Shown piece after piece: positions 1-7,173 of a stretch of 16,350 nucleotides of DNA. Where the stretch lies: NCBI GenBank assembly GCA_020058145.1, contig JAGVEP010000396.1, positions 1 to 16,350 of the forward strand. Reading direction: 5' to 3'. The DNA is from Phycisphaerae bacterium. Its GTDB lineage: Bacteria; Planctomycetota; Phycisphaerae; UBA1845; Fen-1342. Both the position numbers and the translations under genes were made by a program. Position 1 is the first letter of the stretch; every line of letters starts with the position of its first letter. The notes under the pieces are model-generated. The model made no database searches and had not been told where the DNA came from. It saw only the letters and a program-made list of their open reading frames with translations.

Positions 1-18
1 ACGCACGCGCTGCGCGAA

Positions 19-74
19 ACCGGTCGCTCGCGCTCCCGGCTCGTTTTGGACCGGTCGCTCGCGCTCCCGGCTCG
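19..74. repeat. Tandem direct repeat, 25-nt unit, 31-bp period
   Basis: A 25-nt unit with the core CCGGTCGCTCGCGCTCCCGG occurs at 19-43 and again, without a mismatch, at 50-74, separated by six bases. The core is a very GC-rich, imperfect inverted sequence with CCGG at both ends. It lies upstream of the threonine dehydrogenase gene and outside any credible coding region. It resembles the short dispersed intergenic repeats common in planctomycete-like genomes; that family assignment is inference. The region 1-178 holds no other feature I can support apart from a weak -10-like GATACT at 134-139. Confidence 0.75.
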
Positions 75-178
75 GACAGGCCGCCTAAAGTGTCACGGAC
101 CCAGCTCTCCCCTGCGGGCCGGAGGTACGTTACGATACTACTTGACCTCTATTTCCAACCCCGCCATGAGAGAGAAAT

Positions 179-1207
179 ATGCGTAAACCCGTCACGCTGA
201 TCACCGGGGCCAACGGCGAAATCGGCCACGGCCTCATCGAATACCTGAGCACGCAGGACCACACCGATGTCGTCGCCCTCGACCTCAAGCCGATCGACGA
301 GCGCTTGCGGCCGCGGGTACACGCCTCGATTCCTGGCGACATCCTCGACGATTTCCTGATGGGCCGGCTGGTCAGCGAGTACGAGATTCATGCGATTTAT
401 CACCTGGCCGCCTTGCTCAGCACGCGGGCGGAATACACGCCGGAGACGGCCCACAACGTCAACGTCGAGGGCACGCTCAAGCTCATTCGGCTGGCGAACG
501 AGCAGGCCCGCTGGCACGGCCACCGCGTGCGGTTCCTCTTCCCCAGCTCGATCGCCGTCTACGGCCTGCCGAATGTTGAGACCAAGGCGCGGGTCGCACG
601 CGTCCGCGAGACCGACTGGAATTTCCCGACCACGATGTACGGCTGCAACAAGCTCTACTGCGAGCACCTTGGCCGGTACTACACGCTGCACTATCGCCAG
701 CTCGCGGCGGAGCTGTCGCCGAGCGGCGTCGATTTTCGAGCCATCCGGTTTCCGGGGCTCATCAGTGCGGTCACGCTGCCGACCGGCGGGACGAGCGATT
801 TTGCGCCCGAGATGATCCACGCGGCGGCCCGGGGCGAGCCGTACGCCTGCTTTGTGGGTCCCGAGGCCCGCATTCCCTTCATGGCGATGCCCGACGGCGT
901 GAAGGCGCTCACGCTGCTGGCCGAAGCCCCGGAGTCCAAGCTCACCCAGCGGGTGTACAACGTGGGGGCCTTCAGCCCGACCGCGGCGGAGATTCGCGAC
1001 CAGGTGTTGAAGGCCTTTCCGAAGGCCCACATTACGTTCGCACCCGATCGTCCGCGGGCCCGGATCGTGGACAGTTGGCCCGGCGACGTGGACGACACAC
1101 CTGCCCGCCGCGACTGGGGTTGGGAGCCGGATTTCGGCATGGAACGGGCGTTCCACGAGTACCTGGTGCCGACGATTTCGCGGTATTACAAGGAGCAGGG
1201 CCATTAG
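179..1207 (+). CDS. tdh: SDR-type L-threonine 3-dehydrogenase (NAD-dependent epimerase/dehydratase family)
   Basis: 342 residues, the usual length for the epimerase-like threonine dehydrogenases, which oxidise L-threonine to 2-amino-3-oxobutanoate with NAD+ in the cytoplasm. The Rossmann nucleotide motif TGANGEIG is at residues 9-16 and the catalytic YxxxK is Tyr154/Lys158 (YGCNK), with FPSSIAVYG before it. The assignment to Tdh rather than a generic sugar epimerase rests on family-like stretches: FPGLIS followed by TGGTSDFA (about 192-208), PFMAMPDGVKA (233-243) and the C-terminal VDSWPGDVDD...RDWGW (297-315). ATG 179 is preceded by a purine-rich GAGAGAGAAAT that can act as a ribosome binding site. 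The usual partner, 2-amino-3-ketobutyrate CoA ligase (kbl), is not in the window. A related NAD-dependent sugar epimerase is the alternative. Confidence 0.8.
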   Translation: MRKPVTLITGANGEIGHGLIEYLSTQDHTDVVALDLKPIDERLRPRVHASIPGDILDDFLMGRLVSEYEIHAIYHLAALLSTRAEYTPETAHNVNVEGTLKLIRLANEQARWHGHRVRFLFPSSIAVYGLPNVETKARVARVRETDWNFPTTMYGCNKLYCEHLGRYYTLHYRQLAAELSPSGVDFRAIRFPGLISAVTLPTGGTSDFAPEMIHAAARGEPYACFVGPEARIPFMAMPDGVKALTLLAEAPESKLTQRVYNVGAFSPTAAEIRDQVLKAFPKAHITFAPDRPRARIVDSWPGDVDDTPARRDWGWEPDFGMERAFHEYLVPTISRYYKEQGH

Positions 1208-1238
1208 CGACGCAGCGACGGAGCGACGCCGCGACGGA
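1207..1238. repeat. Tandem octamer array (GCGACGNN)x4 at stop codon
   Basis: Four consecutive octamers GCGACGCA, GCGACGGA, GCGACGCC and GCGACGGA start with the last base of the tdh stop codon, then grade into GAGAGAGG. It fills the short gap before the hydrolase gene. No hairpin is evident. Confidence 0.7.
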
Positions 1239-1277
1239 GAGAGGAGGCCCCGCGCCCTGGCAGTTGGGACGACCCTT

Positions 1278-2063
1278 ATGTGTGCCTTATGCCTCGGCGG
1301 CGGAGTTGATCCACCGGCACCCACCGCGCCGGCTACCCGCCCCGCGACCGGTTTTCTCTGCAAATCGCTTACTATCGGCGACGAGACGTATGCCTACGCG
1401 GTCTACGTCCCGCCGGAGTACGACGGCGACCAGGCGTGGCCGGTGATTCTGTTTCTGCACGGCTCCGGCGAGCGCGGGGATGACGGGTTGCTGCAAACGG
1501 AGGTCGGCATCGGGCGAGTTTTGCGGCGAAATCACAAGCTCATCCCGGCGATCGTGGTCATGCCGCAGTGTCGCGCGACCGAGGAAGCATGGTCCGGGAA
1601 AATGGGCCAGATGGCCTTGCGGTGTCTGGATCAGACCACGCGCGAGTACCTCAGCGACCCCCAGCGTGTGTATCTCACGGGACTCTCGTTGGGCGGGCAC
1701 GGCGTGTGGTATCTCGCCAGCGAGTCCTTCGGACGCTTCACCGCTCTGGTGCCAATCTGCGGTTTTGCGGACCGCAAGGAATCAACAGGGCTCGCGCAGC
1801 GAATGGCCCCCCGGCTGGCAGGCACTCCGATCTGGTGCTTCCACGGGGCACAGGACAACGTCGTCCCGGTCGAAAAGTCGCGCGAGGTGGTCGAGGCGAT
1901 CCGTGCCGCCGGCGGCGAGGTCAAATACACCGAATACCCCGACGGCAACCACGGCGTCTGGGATCGCGCCTACGACGACCCGGAGTTGTGGAAGTGGCTG
2001 TTTGCCCAGCGGCGGACGGAGAAAACCACAGAGGCCCAGCGACGCAGAGCAGAAGAGAAGTAG
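1278..2063 (+). CDS. Alpha/beta-hydrolase, predicted peptidase/esterase (dienelactone hydrolase-like)
   Basis: 261 residues with the order of a serine alpha/beta hydrolase. VILFLHGSGERGDDG (56-70) carries the oxyanion-hole HGSG. The nucleophile elbow GLSLGG (135-140) has Ser137. HGAQDNVVP (189-197) gives acid Asp193 and DGNHGVW (222-228) gives His225. This pattern matches the predicted-peptidase/phospholipase group related to feruloyl esterases and prolyl oligopeptidases; the substrate is unknown. The N-terminus MCALCLGGGVDPP is short, with a Cys and a Pro/Ala/Thr-rich linker. It looks like the end of a lipoprotein or secretion signal whose beginning is missing or mis-started, and no clear ribosome binding site precedes ATG 1278. 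The last 16 residues (RTEKTTEAQRRRAEEK) come from low-complexity repeat DNA that runs to the stop, so the gene may have acquired its tail from a repeat. It follows tdh by 70 bp on the same strand. Confidence 0.8.
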   Translation: MCALCLGGGVDPPAPTAPATRPATGFLCKSLTIGDETYAYAVYVPPEYDGDQAWPVILFLHGSGERGDDGLLQTEVGIGRVLRRNHKLIPAIVVMPQCRATEEAWSGKMGQMALRCLDQTTREYLSDPQRVYLTGLSLGGHGVWYLASESFGRFTALVPICGFADRKESTGLAQRMAPRLAGTPIWCFHGAQDNVVPVEKSREVVEAIRAAGGEVKYTEYPDGNHGVWDRAYDDPELWKWLFAQRRTEKTTEAQRRRAEEK

Positions 2064-2070
2064 CTTCTCT
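2054..2070. other. Short hairpin around the hydrolase stop codon
   Basis: AGAGAAG at 2054-2060 pairs perfectly with CTTCTCT at 2064-2070, and the three-base loop is the TAG stop codon. It has no T-run, so a terminator role is uncertain; the stem may simply be part of the purine/pyrimidine repeat tract that surrounds it. Confidence 0.45.
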
Positions 2071-2074
2071 CTAC

Positions 2075-2114
2075 GTCCCTATGTCCCTTCGTCCCTTCGT
2101 CCCTTCGTCCCTCT
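2075..2114. repeat. Tandem octamer array (GTCCCTTC)x5
   Basis: Five adjoining octamers, GTCCCTAT, three exact GTCCCTTC and GTCCCTCT, occupy almost the whole gap between the converging hydrolase and glutamine synthetase genes. Such simple octamer arrays are prone to slippage and their copy number could vary between strains. Confidence 0.85.
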
Positions 2115-2118
2115 CTTC

Positions 2119-3537
2119 TCACGCATCCAGATACAACTGGTACTCATACGGATGCGGCCGGATCGCCATCGGCCATACTTCGGCGGTCCGCTTCGTCTCG
2201 ACCCAGTTCTCAATGAAGGACGGGGTGAACACGCCGTCCCGGACGAGAAATTCGTGATCCTGCTCAAGCGCCGTCAGGGCTTCGTCGAGCGAACGCGGGA
2301 CGACGGCGATGCGCTGGCGGAAATCGCGGTCCTGCTTCGCGATGTTCACGTCGAAGGGGCCGAAATTCTGCTGGCCGGGGTCAATCTTCGCCTGAATCCC
2401 GTCCAAACCCGCCAGCAGCATGGCGGCCAGCGCGAGGTACACGTTGCTGGTGAAGTCCGGCGGACGATATTCGATCCGCTTATCGTCCGGCGACACCGCG
2501 TACTTGGGCACGCGGATCGCCGCCGAGCGGTTGGCCAGCGAGAAGAAGAGGTTGACCGGCGCCTCGTACCCCTCCACCAGCCGCTTGTATGAATTGGTCG
2601 ACGGATTCGTCAGGGCGGTGAGCGCGCCGCCATGCCGGAGCAGCCCGGCGATGTAGTGCAGGGCGAGGTCGCTCAGGTTGGCGTAATTCCGCCCGGTTTC
2701 GTCGAAGAACAGCGGCCGGCCCGCCTTGGTCAGCCGCTGGTGGACGTGCATGCCATTGCCCGCCTCGCCGAAGATCGGCTTGGGCATGAAGGTTGCCAGC
2801 CGCCCGTGCCGGCGGGCCAGGTTTTTGACGACGTATTTGATGATCAGGGCCTGGTCGGCGGCGCGGACGAGCGGGGCGAGCTGGACCTCGATCTCGCACT
2901 GCCCCGATGCACCGACCTCGTGATGGTGATAGCGCACCGCGATGCCCATCGCCTCCAGCGTCACCGCGATTTCCGAGCGCAGATCGTGAAAATGCTCCGC
3001 CGGCGGCACGCGGAAGTAGCCGCCCTTGTGCGGAATCGGGGGTGTTGCTCCATCGGGCGTGATCTCGGAACAGGCGATCTTGATGCTCGTGTTGTACGGC
3101 TCGTGCAGAACGTCCACGCGATCGAAAACGTGGAACTCGAACTCGGGCCCCATCCAGGCGTCGTCCGCGATGCCGGTCGCCCGCAGGTGCGCGACGGCCC
3201 GGTTGGCGATCGTCCGCGGATCGCTTGGGAAGGGCTCGTGCGTGTCGGCCGTGATCGTGTCACACAGGAAGCTGATGGTCGGGTGCTGCCAGAATGGGTC
3301 GATGAAAGCGGTTTCGGGCCGCGGCTGGGCGTTGACGTCGCCGGACTCGACGGTCGTGAAGCCCGAGCCGGATGAGCCGTCGTAGCCGACGCCCTCCTCG
3401 AAGTGTTTTTGCGTGAATTGGCGGGCCGGGATCGTGAGGTGCAGCCATTGGCCGCTGAGGCTGACGATTTTCAGGTCCGCCATGACGATCTGGTGGTCTT
3501 TGATGTACTTGAGTGCTTCGGCGCTGGATGCGAACAC
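2119..3537 (-). CDS. glnA: Type I glutamine synthetase lacking the adenylylation tyrosine
   Basis: Forms L-glutamine from glutamate, ammonia and ATP in the cytoplasm as a dodecamer. I start it at GTG 3537, which has GAGGAG (3551-3546) eight bases upstream. This gives 472 residues, a typical GSI length; the upstream ATG at 3624 would add 29 residues without family likeness. Visible family features are YDGSSGSGF (52-60), metal-ligand region GPEFEF (130-135), HEVGASGQCEIEV (206-218), NGMHVHQ (261-267), TNPSTNSYKRLV (310-321), NRSAAIRVP (336-344) and KRIEYRPPDF (353-362). Where GSI-beta enzymes have N-L-Y in the adenylylation loop, this protein has DVNIAKQ, with Ala400 at the tyrosine position. 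Control by GlnE-type adenylylation is therefore unlikely. The gene is divergent from the sulfatase-like gene and convergent with the hydrolase. Confidence 0.93.
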   Translation of the reverse strand: MFASSAEALKYIKDHQIVMADLKIVSLSGQWLHLTIPARQFTQKHFEEGVGYDGSSGSGFTTVESGDVNAQPRPETAFIDPFWQHPTISFLCDTITADTHEPFPSDPRTIANRAVAHLRATGIADDAWMGPEFEFHVFDRVDVLHEPYNTSIKIACSEITPDGATPPIPHKGGYFRVPPAEHFHDLRSEIAVTLEAMGIAVRYHHHEVGASGQCEIEVQLAPLVRAADQALIIKYVVKNLARRHGRLATFMPKPIFGEAGNGMHVHQRLTKAGRPLFFDETGRNYANLSDLALHYIAGLLRHGGALTALTNPSTNSYKRLVEGYEAPVNLFFSLANRSAAIRVPKYAVSPDDKRIEYRPPDFTSNVYLALAAMLLAGLDGIQAKIDPGQQNFGPFDVNIAKQDRDFRQRIAVVPRSLDEALTALEQDHEFLVRDGVFTPSFIENWVETKRTAEVWPMAIRPHPYEYQLYLDA

Positions 3538-3545
3538 GCGTGCTG

Positions 3546-3551
3546 CTCCTC
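3546..3551 (-). promoter_or_regulatory. Ribosome binding site deciding the glnA start
   Basis: GAGGAG on the minus strand, eight bases before GTG 3537. It supports the GTG start over the more distant ATG at 3624. Confidence 0.8.
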
Positions 3552-3646
3552 TTATCTGCCCGCCCGGAGTCGGCATCGTATCCGCGCAGGGACGCGCTTG
3601 CACGGCAACTCGGACAGCCGTCATCGCGAGCCGCAGCGGGGTTCGC

Positions 3647-3652
3647 TATACT
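3647..3652 (+). promoter_or_regulatory. -10-like element upstream of the sulfatase-like gene
   Basis: TATACT inside CGCTATACTA, 76 bases before the ATG at 3729, in the divergent intergenic region. No convincing -35 hexamer is seen at the normal spacing. The same core recurs upstream of other genes in the window. Confidence 0.4.
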
Positions 3653-3728
3653 AAACGTGATCCACGTCCCTGAAAGGGCTTTGTGCGGATGGCCAGCGGG
3701 CAGCCGCAGATTTGGCACGGAGCAGACC

Positions 3729-5729
3729 ATGGCGCGCTCCAAGAGACGGCGAACCGAGCGAACGCACCAACCCCCCCCAGCCCGTCGGTCGCACGTCGGC
3801 CGCTGGGGCGTGTTGGCCGTGGTGCTAGCGGTCGGCGGCCTGGGTGCGTATTGGTTCACACGCCGCGCCACCAGTCCCATAGCCGCGCGTGCACGTTCCG
3901 ACCTGAACGTCCTGCTCATCACGGCCGACACCACGCGGGCCGATTACCTCGGCTGCTACGGCCGCACCGACGCCACGACGCCCAATATGGACCGCTTGGC
4001 CCGCGAGGGTACACGTTTCGCCCACTGCGCCGCCTGCACGCCGCTGACGTTCCCGTCACACTGCAGCATCATGACCGGTACGTACCCGCTGGTTCATGGC
4101 ATGCGGCGGAACGGCATTGACCGGCTCGATGCCGTCAACATCACGCTGGCGAAGACCCTCAAGGACGCCGGCTTCGCGACCCGTGCGGTCGTGGCGGCAT
4201 TCGTGCTCGACAAGCGTTTCGGTCTCGAGCAGGGCTTCGACAGCTACAGCGAAGCCGTGCCAGCCAAAGATGCCAATCCGGCCGCCGCCGAGCGCCCGGC
4301 GGAGGCAGTCGGAGCGGGCGGGCTAGCGGCACTGGCGGCGCTGGCCCCGCGGCGCTTCTTCTTGTGGCTGCACTTCTATGATCCGCACTACCCATACAAA
4401 TCGCCGCGCGGCTTGCCAAACGACTCGCCGGGCGCCTATGCGGACGAGCTCACCACGATGGATCGGCAGATCGGCCGGCTGCTGGACGAGTTGGCCCGCC
4501 TGGGGCTCGAGCAGAAGACGCTGGTGGTGCTGGTTGGTGACCATGGCGAGGGACTGGGCGAGCACGGCGAGTACCAGCACAGCTACCTCGCGTATGAAAC
4601 GACGCTGCACGTGCCGCTGATGCTACGGTGCCCGGGGACGGTTCCGGCCGGCCAGGTTGTCGAGCCCCTCTGCCGCACGGTGGACGTGGCTCCCACCATC
4701 CTGGATTTCGTCGGCGCCGCGACTGCCAAACGAACACAGGGCACCAGCCTGCGTCCACTGCTGGCGGGAACTTCAAGAGACCTGGATCTGCCGGCGTACA
4801 GCGAGTCGTTCGCTGCCCAGCACGAGTTGAGTCTATCGTCGCTGCGCGTGCTGCACCGCGGGCCCTGGAAGTACATCCTGTCGTCGAGCCCGGAGTTGTA
4901 CGACCTCCAGGTTGATCCCGCCGAAGCGCGGAATCTGGTGGCCGAGCAGTCGGAGCGGGCCGCCCATATGAAAGAGGAGCTTCTGGAGATCGTCGCCGGA
5001 ACTTCACCGCTACCCGCTGAAACGACGACGCGGCCCGAGCTAACTCCTGACGATCAGACACGCTTACGATCACTCGGCTACGTGGGGTCGGAGTCCACGT
5101 TGGCCACCGAAGCGGAGTCGCTCGAACTGGCGGGCGATAATCCGGCGCAGCACGCCGCCGTCCTGGGACAGTGTTTGCAGGCCCGGGAACTCGCGGCCGA
5201 CAAACGCTATGCCGAGGCTGAGCCGCTCTTTCGACAGGTCGTGCTCGCCTTGCCGCTAGCCCCGGATCCGCGCAATGCCTTGGGCCATGCTCTGCGGCGT
5301 CTGAATCGGGAAGACGAGTTGCTGGCCGTGTGCGAACAGGCACTCGCGGCCCAGCCGGAAGCCGGCGGCATGCGCCTGTTCTATGCCCGGCAGTTGTTGA
5401 CGCGCAAGCGTTTCGACGCCGGTGCGGCTCAACTGACGGATCTGGTGGCGCGGGAGCCGCGGAACTGCGAGGCGCACCTCGAGTTAGGTCATGCGTTTTG
5501 GGCATTGAAGCGACCGGACGAGGCCCGCGGGTACTACGAGCAGGCCGTGCAGCTTAACCCGCAACACGCCGGAGCACTGCGCGCGCTGGCGATGCTCTGC
5601 GCCCAGGAGCGGCGCTTTTCGGAAGCCGCGGACCTGCTGCGCAAGGCCCTGGCGCTCGACCCCAATTCTCCAAAACTCCAGCAAGACCTGGCACGCGTGC
5701 TGGAGGACGAGCGGCGTAAGTCACCCTGA
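3729..5729 (+). CDS. Membrane-anchored sulfatase/alkaline-phosphatase superfamily protein with C-terminal TPRs
   Basis: 666 residues from ATG 3729, which has GGAG six bases upstream; the open frame extends further 5' but without likeness. A basic N-terminus is followed by one membrane segment (about 25-44), so the catalytic domain is probably outside the cytoplasmic membrane. LLITADTTRADYLGCYG (62-78) has metal-ligand Asp67, HFYDPHYPY is at 215-223, and GDHGEGLGEHGEY (270-282) gives Asp271/His272. In the nucleophile segment CTPLTFPSHCSIMTG (103-117), alignment to the sulfatase CxPSR motif puts Thr107, not Cys, in the nucleophile position and His111 in place of Arg. A formylglycine sulfatase is therefore doubtful, and a phosphodiesterase or phosphotransferase is possible. 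Residues about 475-660 form several TPR-like helical pairs, such as AEAEPLFRQVV and DEARGYYEQAVQLNP, suggesting protein-protein contacts. Confidence 0.85.
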   Translation: MARSKRRRTERTHQPPPARRSHVGRWGVLAVVLAVGGLGAYWFTRRATSPIAARARSDLNVLLITADTTRADYLGCYGRTDATTPNMDRLAREGTRFAHCAACTPLTFPSHCSIMTGTYPLVHGMRRNGIDRLDAVNITLAKTLKDAGFATRAVVAAFVLDKRFGLEQGFDSYSEAVPAKDANPAAAERPAEAVGAGGLAALAALAPRRFFLWLHFYDPHYPYKSPRGLPNDSPGAYADELTTMDRQIGRLLDELARLGLEQKTLVVLVGDHGEGLGEHGEYQHSYLAYETTLHVPLMLRCPGTVPAGQVVEPLCRTVDVAPTILDFVGAATAKRTQGTSLRPLLAGTSRDLDLPAYSESFAAQHELSLSSLRVLHRGPWKYILSSSPELYDLQVDPAEARNLVAEQSERAAHMKEELLEIVAGTSPLPAETTTRPELTPDDQTRLRSLGYVGSESTLATEAESLELAGDNPAQHAAVLGQCLQARELAADKRYAEAEPLFRQVVLALPLAPDPRNALGHALRRLNREDELLAVCEQALAAQPEAGGMRLFYARQLLTRKRFDAGAAQLTDLVAREPRNCEAHLELGHAFWALKRPDEARGYYEQAVQLNPQHAGALRALAMLCAQERRFSEAADLLRKALALDPNSPKLQQDLARVLEDERRKSP

Positions 5730-5796
5730 CGCGCTCCCGAAGGAGCCCTCCGGGCCAGCCGGCTTCCTGCTAGTGGTCCGTCAACGCTGAAATGAC

Positions 5797-5848
5797 GGGG
5801 AGCATCGGCGTCTCGCCGGTGCGCACCGGCTGGAAGCCGATGCTCCCC
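5797..5848. repeat. Large nested hairpin, REP-like, between convergent genes
   Basis: A perfect 13-bp outer stem (GGGGAGCATCGGC 5797-5809 with GCCGATGCTCCCC 5836-5848) encloses a 26-base loop. Inside the loop lies a second perfect 16-nt palindrome, GCCGGTGCGCACCGGC (5815-5830). It sits between the ends of the sulfatase-like gene and the GlmU-like gene and could act as a bidirectional terminator or mRNA 3' stabiliser, though no T-run follows. Its translation, IGVSPVRTGWKPMLP, is in my recollection a common spurious peptide in repeat-rich genomes, so this is probably a dispersed repeat. Confidence 0.85.
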
Positions 5849-5875
5849 ATCCGTAAGAACACGACTGACAGAACA

Positions 5876-7105
5876 CTAGTTCCACCCCGCGGCTTCCCGC
5901 GTGCGGGCTTCGTCGGCGACGTGCTCCAGAAGACGCTGCTCAGCGGTGCTCAACTCGACGTCGCGGCGGCGCATGACGGTGCGAGCGATCTGCACGGCCT
6001 TGTCCACGCGGTAGTTTGTCAAACCCTCATCCGTCAGCCAGGCGAATGAGGGCACGAATTTCGGCACCGCGCCCTGGGTGAAGATGTTTGCGGCCACGCC
6101 GATCACGCCGCCGGTCGGGAGGATCGTGCCGATACCGGTCTTGCTGTGGTCACCGATGATGGCGCCGATGAAGTGCTGGCCACTTTCGACGGGGACGCCG
6201 TTGAGCGCCACGCGGATCGTGCCGTAGGTGTTCTTGAGATCGCTCGTGACGGTGTCGGCGCCGAGGTTGACCCACTCGGCGACATAGCTGTGCCCGAGAA
6301 AGCCGTCGTGCTGCTTGTTGCTGTAGCCGTGGAGGATGCTGCCTTCGATCTCGCCGCCGACTTTGCACACCGGGCCGATGGACGTGCCGCAGCGCAGCGC
6401 CGCCCCCGGCCGCACGACGGACCGCGGACCGACGTAGCACGGGCCCTGCACCACGGCGTTCGGCTCGATCAGCACATGCTCGTCGATCCAGATCGGGCCG
6501 TCCTCGGCGTCGAGCACCGCACCCGGTTTGACCCGCGCCCCGCGGCCCAGGTGGATCTGCGACGGCTGCACGAAATGCGCACCGGGATACACCCGTCCGA
6601 CATGACCCGGACCGCTTTGACACTGCCGCCGTAGCTCGTTTTCGCTCGCGAGGATCAAGTCCCACGGATACTGAATCAGGCGTGCGCTTTCCGGGGCTTC
6701 CACCACACGCCGCCGGCCAAACCAAGTCGCGCGCACGTCGGCGTTTTGCAGGAAGTCCGGCGTGAGCGCCGTGAACTCCGCGAGTTCCAGGCCGGCGGCA
6801 ACGAGCTCGCCGGCACGCCGCCACGCGCTGCCCGGCGGCGGTAGTTCGACGGGACCCGTTAGCAGCGTCCGAGCATTGAGCAGGCACCACGGGGCGCTCG
6901 GGTCCGCGGCGTCGGGTGTAAAACGCGCCTCGACCACTTCTCGGACTGCGTCACGTACCCACACGCGGGCCACGTGCGGCCCCAGGTTCGTGCGCACCTT
7001 GTCCAGCAGCCGATCACAGCCGCAACGCAACTCGAAGCACGCCCGCAGCCACGTCAGCGGCAGCAGCCGTTCGTACCCGTCGTCCTCGAAGAGCGCGATG
7101 TTCAT
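5876..7105 (-). CDS. GlmU-like sugar nucleotidyltransferase/acyltransferase (alternative GlmU family)
   Basis: 409 residues starting at MNIALFEDDG, the typical opening of the alternative bacterial GlmU family. ATG 7123 would add six residues without support. The N-terminal part (1 to about 160) is a divergent nucleotidyltransferase-like domain (LLPLTWLRACFELRCG, QYPWDLI). From about 170 onward there is a left-handed beta-helix hexapeptide domain, with IHLGRGARVKPGAVLDA, VLIEPNAVVQGPCYVGPRS and VVRPGAALRCGTSIGP. The block EGSILHGYSNKQHDGFLGHS (253-272) and GADTVTSDLKNTYG (282-295) are characteristic. The family is associated with UDP-N-acetylglucosamine supply, but the exact sugar and whether both activities are retained cannot be read from sequence. 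It is divergent from the DUF4416/WecA/ligase run, consistent with envelope glycan precursor supply. Confidence 0.85.
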   Translation of the reverse strand: MNIALFEDDGYERLLPLTWLRACFELRCGCDRLLDKVRTNLGPHVARVWVRDAVREVVEARFTPDAADPSAPWCLLNARTLLTGPVELPPPGSAWRRAGELVAAGLELAEFTALTPDFLQNADVRATWFGRRRVVEAPESARLIQYPWDLILASENELRRQCQSGPGHVGRVYPGAHFVQPSQIHLGRGARVKPGAVLDAEDGPIWIDEHVLIEPNAVVQGPCYVGPRSVVRPGAALRCGTSIGPVCKVGGEIEGSILHGYSNKQHDGFLGHSYVAEWVNLGADTVTSDLKNTYGTIRVALNGVPVESGQHFIGAIIGDHSKTGIGTILPTGGVIGVAANIFTQGAVPKFVPSFAWLTDEGLTNYRVDKAVQIARTVMRRRDVELSTAEQRLLEHVADEARTREAAGWN

Positions 7106-7160
7106 AGCCAAGCCCGCAGCCATCAGCCGTCAACGAATGGCTGACAGCTTATCTGTTCGC

Positions 7161-7166
7161 TACACT
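7161..7166 (+). promoter_or_regulatory. -10-like element placing transcription start at the DUF4416 ATG
   Basis: TACACT inside CGCTACACT ends seven bases before ATG 7174. If it is a -10, the transcript would begin at or next to the start codon and be leaderless. There is no Shine-Dalgarno sequence in the interval. No good -35 is visible, so the call is tentative. Confidence 0.35.
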
Positions 7167-7173
7167 CCCGGCT

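Noticed and set aside
149..1363. 404-residue open frame on the minus strand opposite threonine dehydrogenase
   Set aside because: It is antisense to a gene with clear motifs, is rich in Arg/Gly/Val as expected for a shadow frame in GC-rich DNA, and has no recognisable domain.
3538..3624. Upstream ATG start for glutamine synthetase at 3624
   Set aside because: The extra 29 residues have no family likeness, and GTG 3537 has GAGGAG at good spacing and gives the normal family length.
3513..3728. N-terminal extension of the sulfatase-like protein to 3513
   Set aside because: It would overlap the glnA start and the -10-like TATACT, and lacks likeness; ATG 3729 has a ribosome binding site followed by a sensible basic region and membrane anchor.
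4035..4053. CTPLT read as a formylglycine CxPxR sulfatase motif
   Set aside because: The Arg is missing, and alignment through the PSH/PSR and MTG positions puts Thr107 and not Cys103 at the nucleophile site.
4450..5505. 351-residue minus-strand frame opposite the sulfatase-like gene
   Set aside because: It is a shadow frame rich in Arg, Pro and Ala without any motif, opposite a well supported gene.
5792..6049. Small plus-strand frame MTGSIGVSPVRTGWKPMLP...
   Set aside because: The first half is translation of the nested hairpin and the rest is antisense to the GlmU-like gene.
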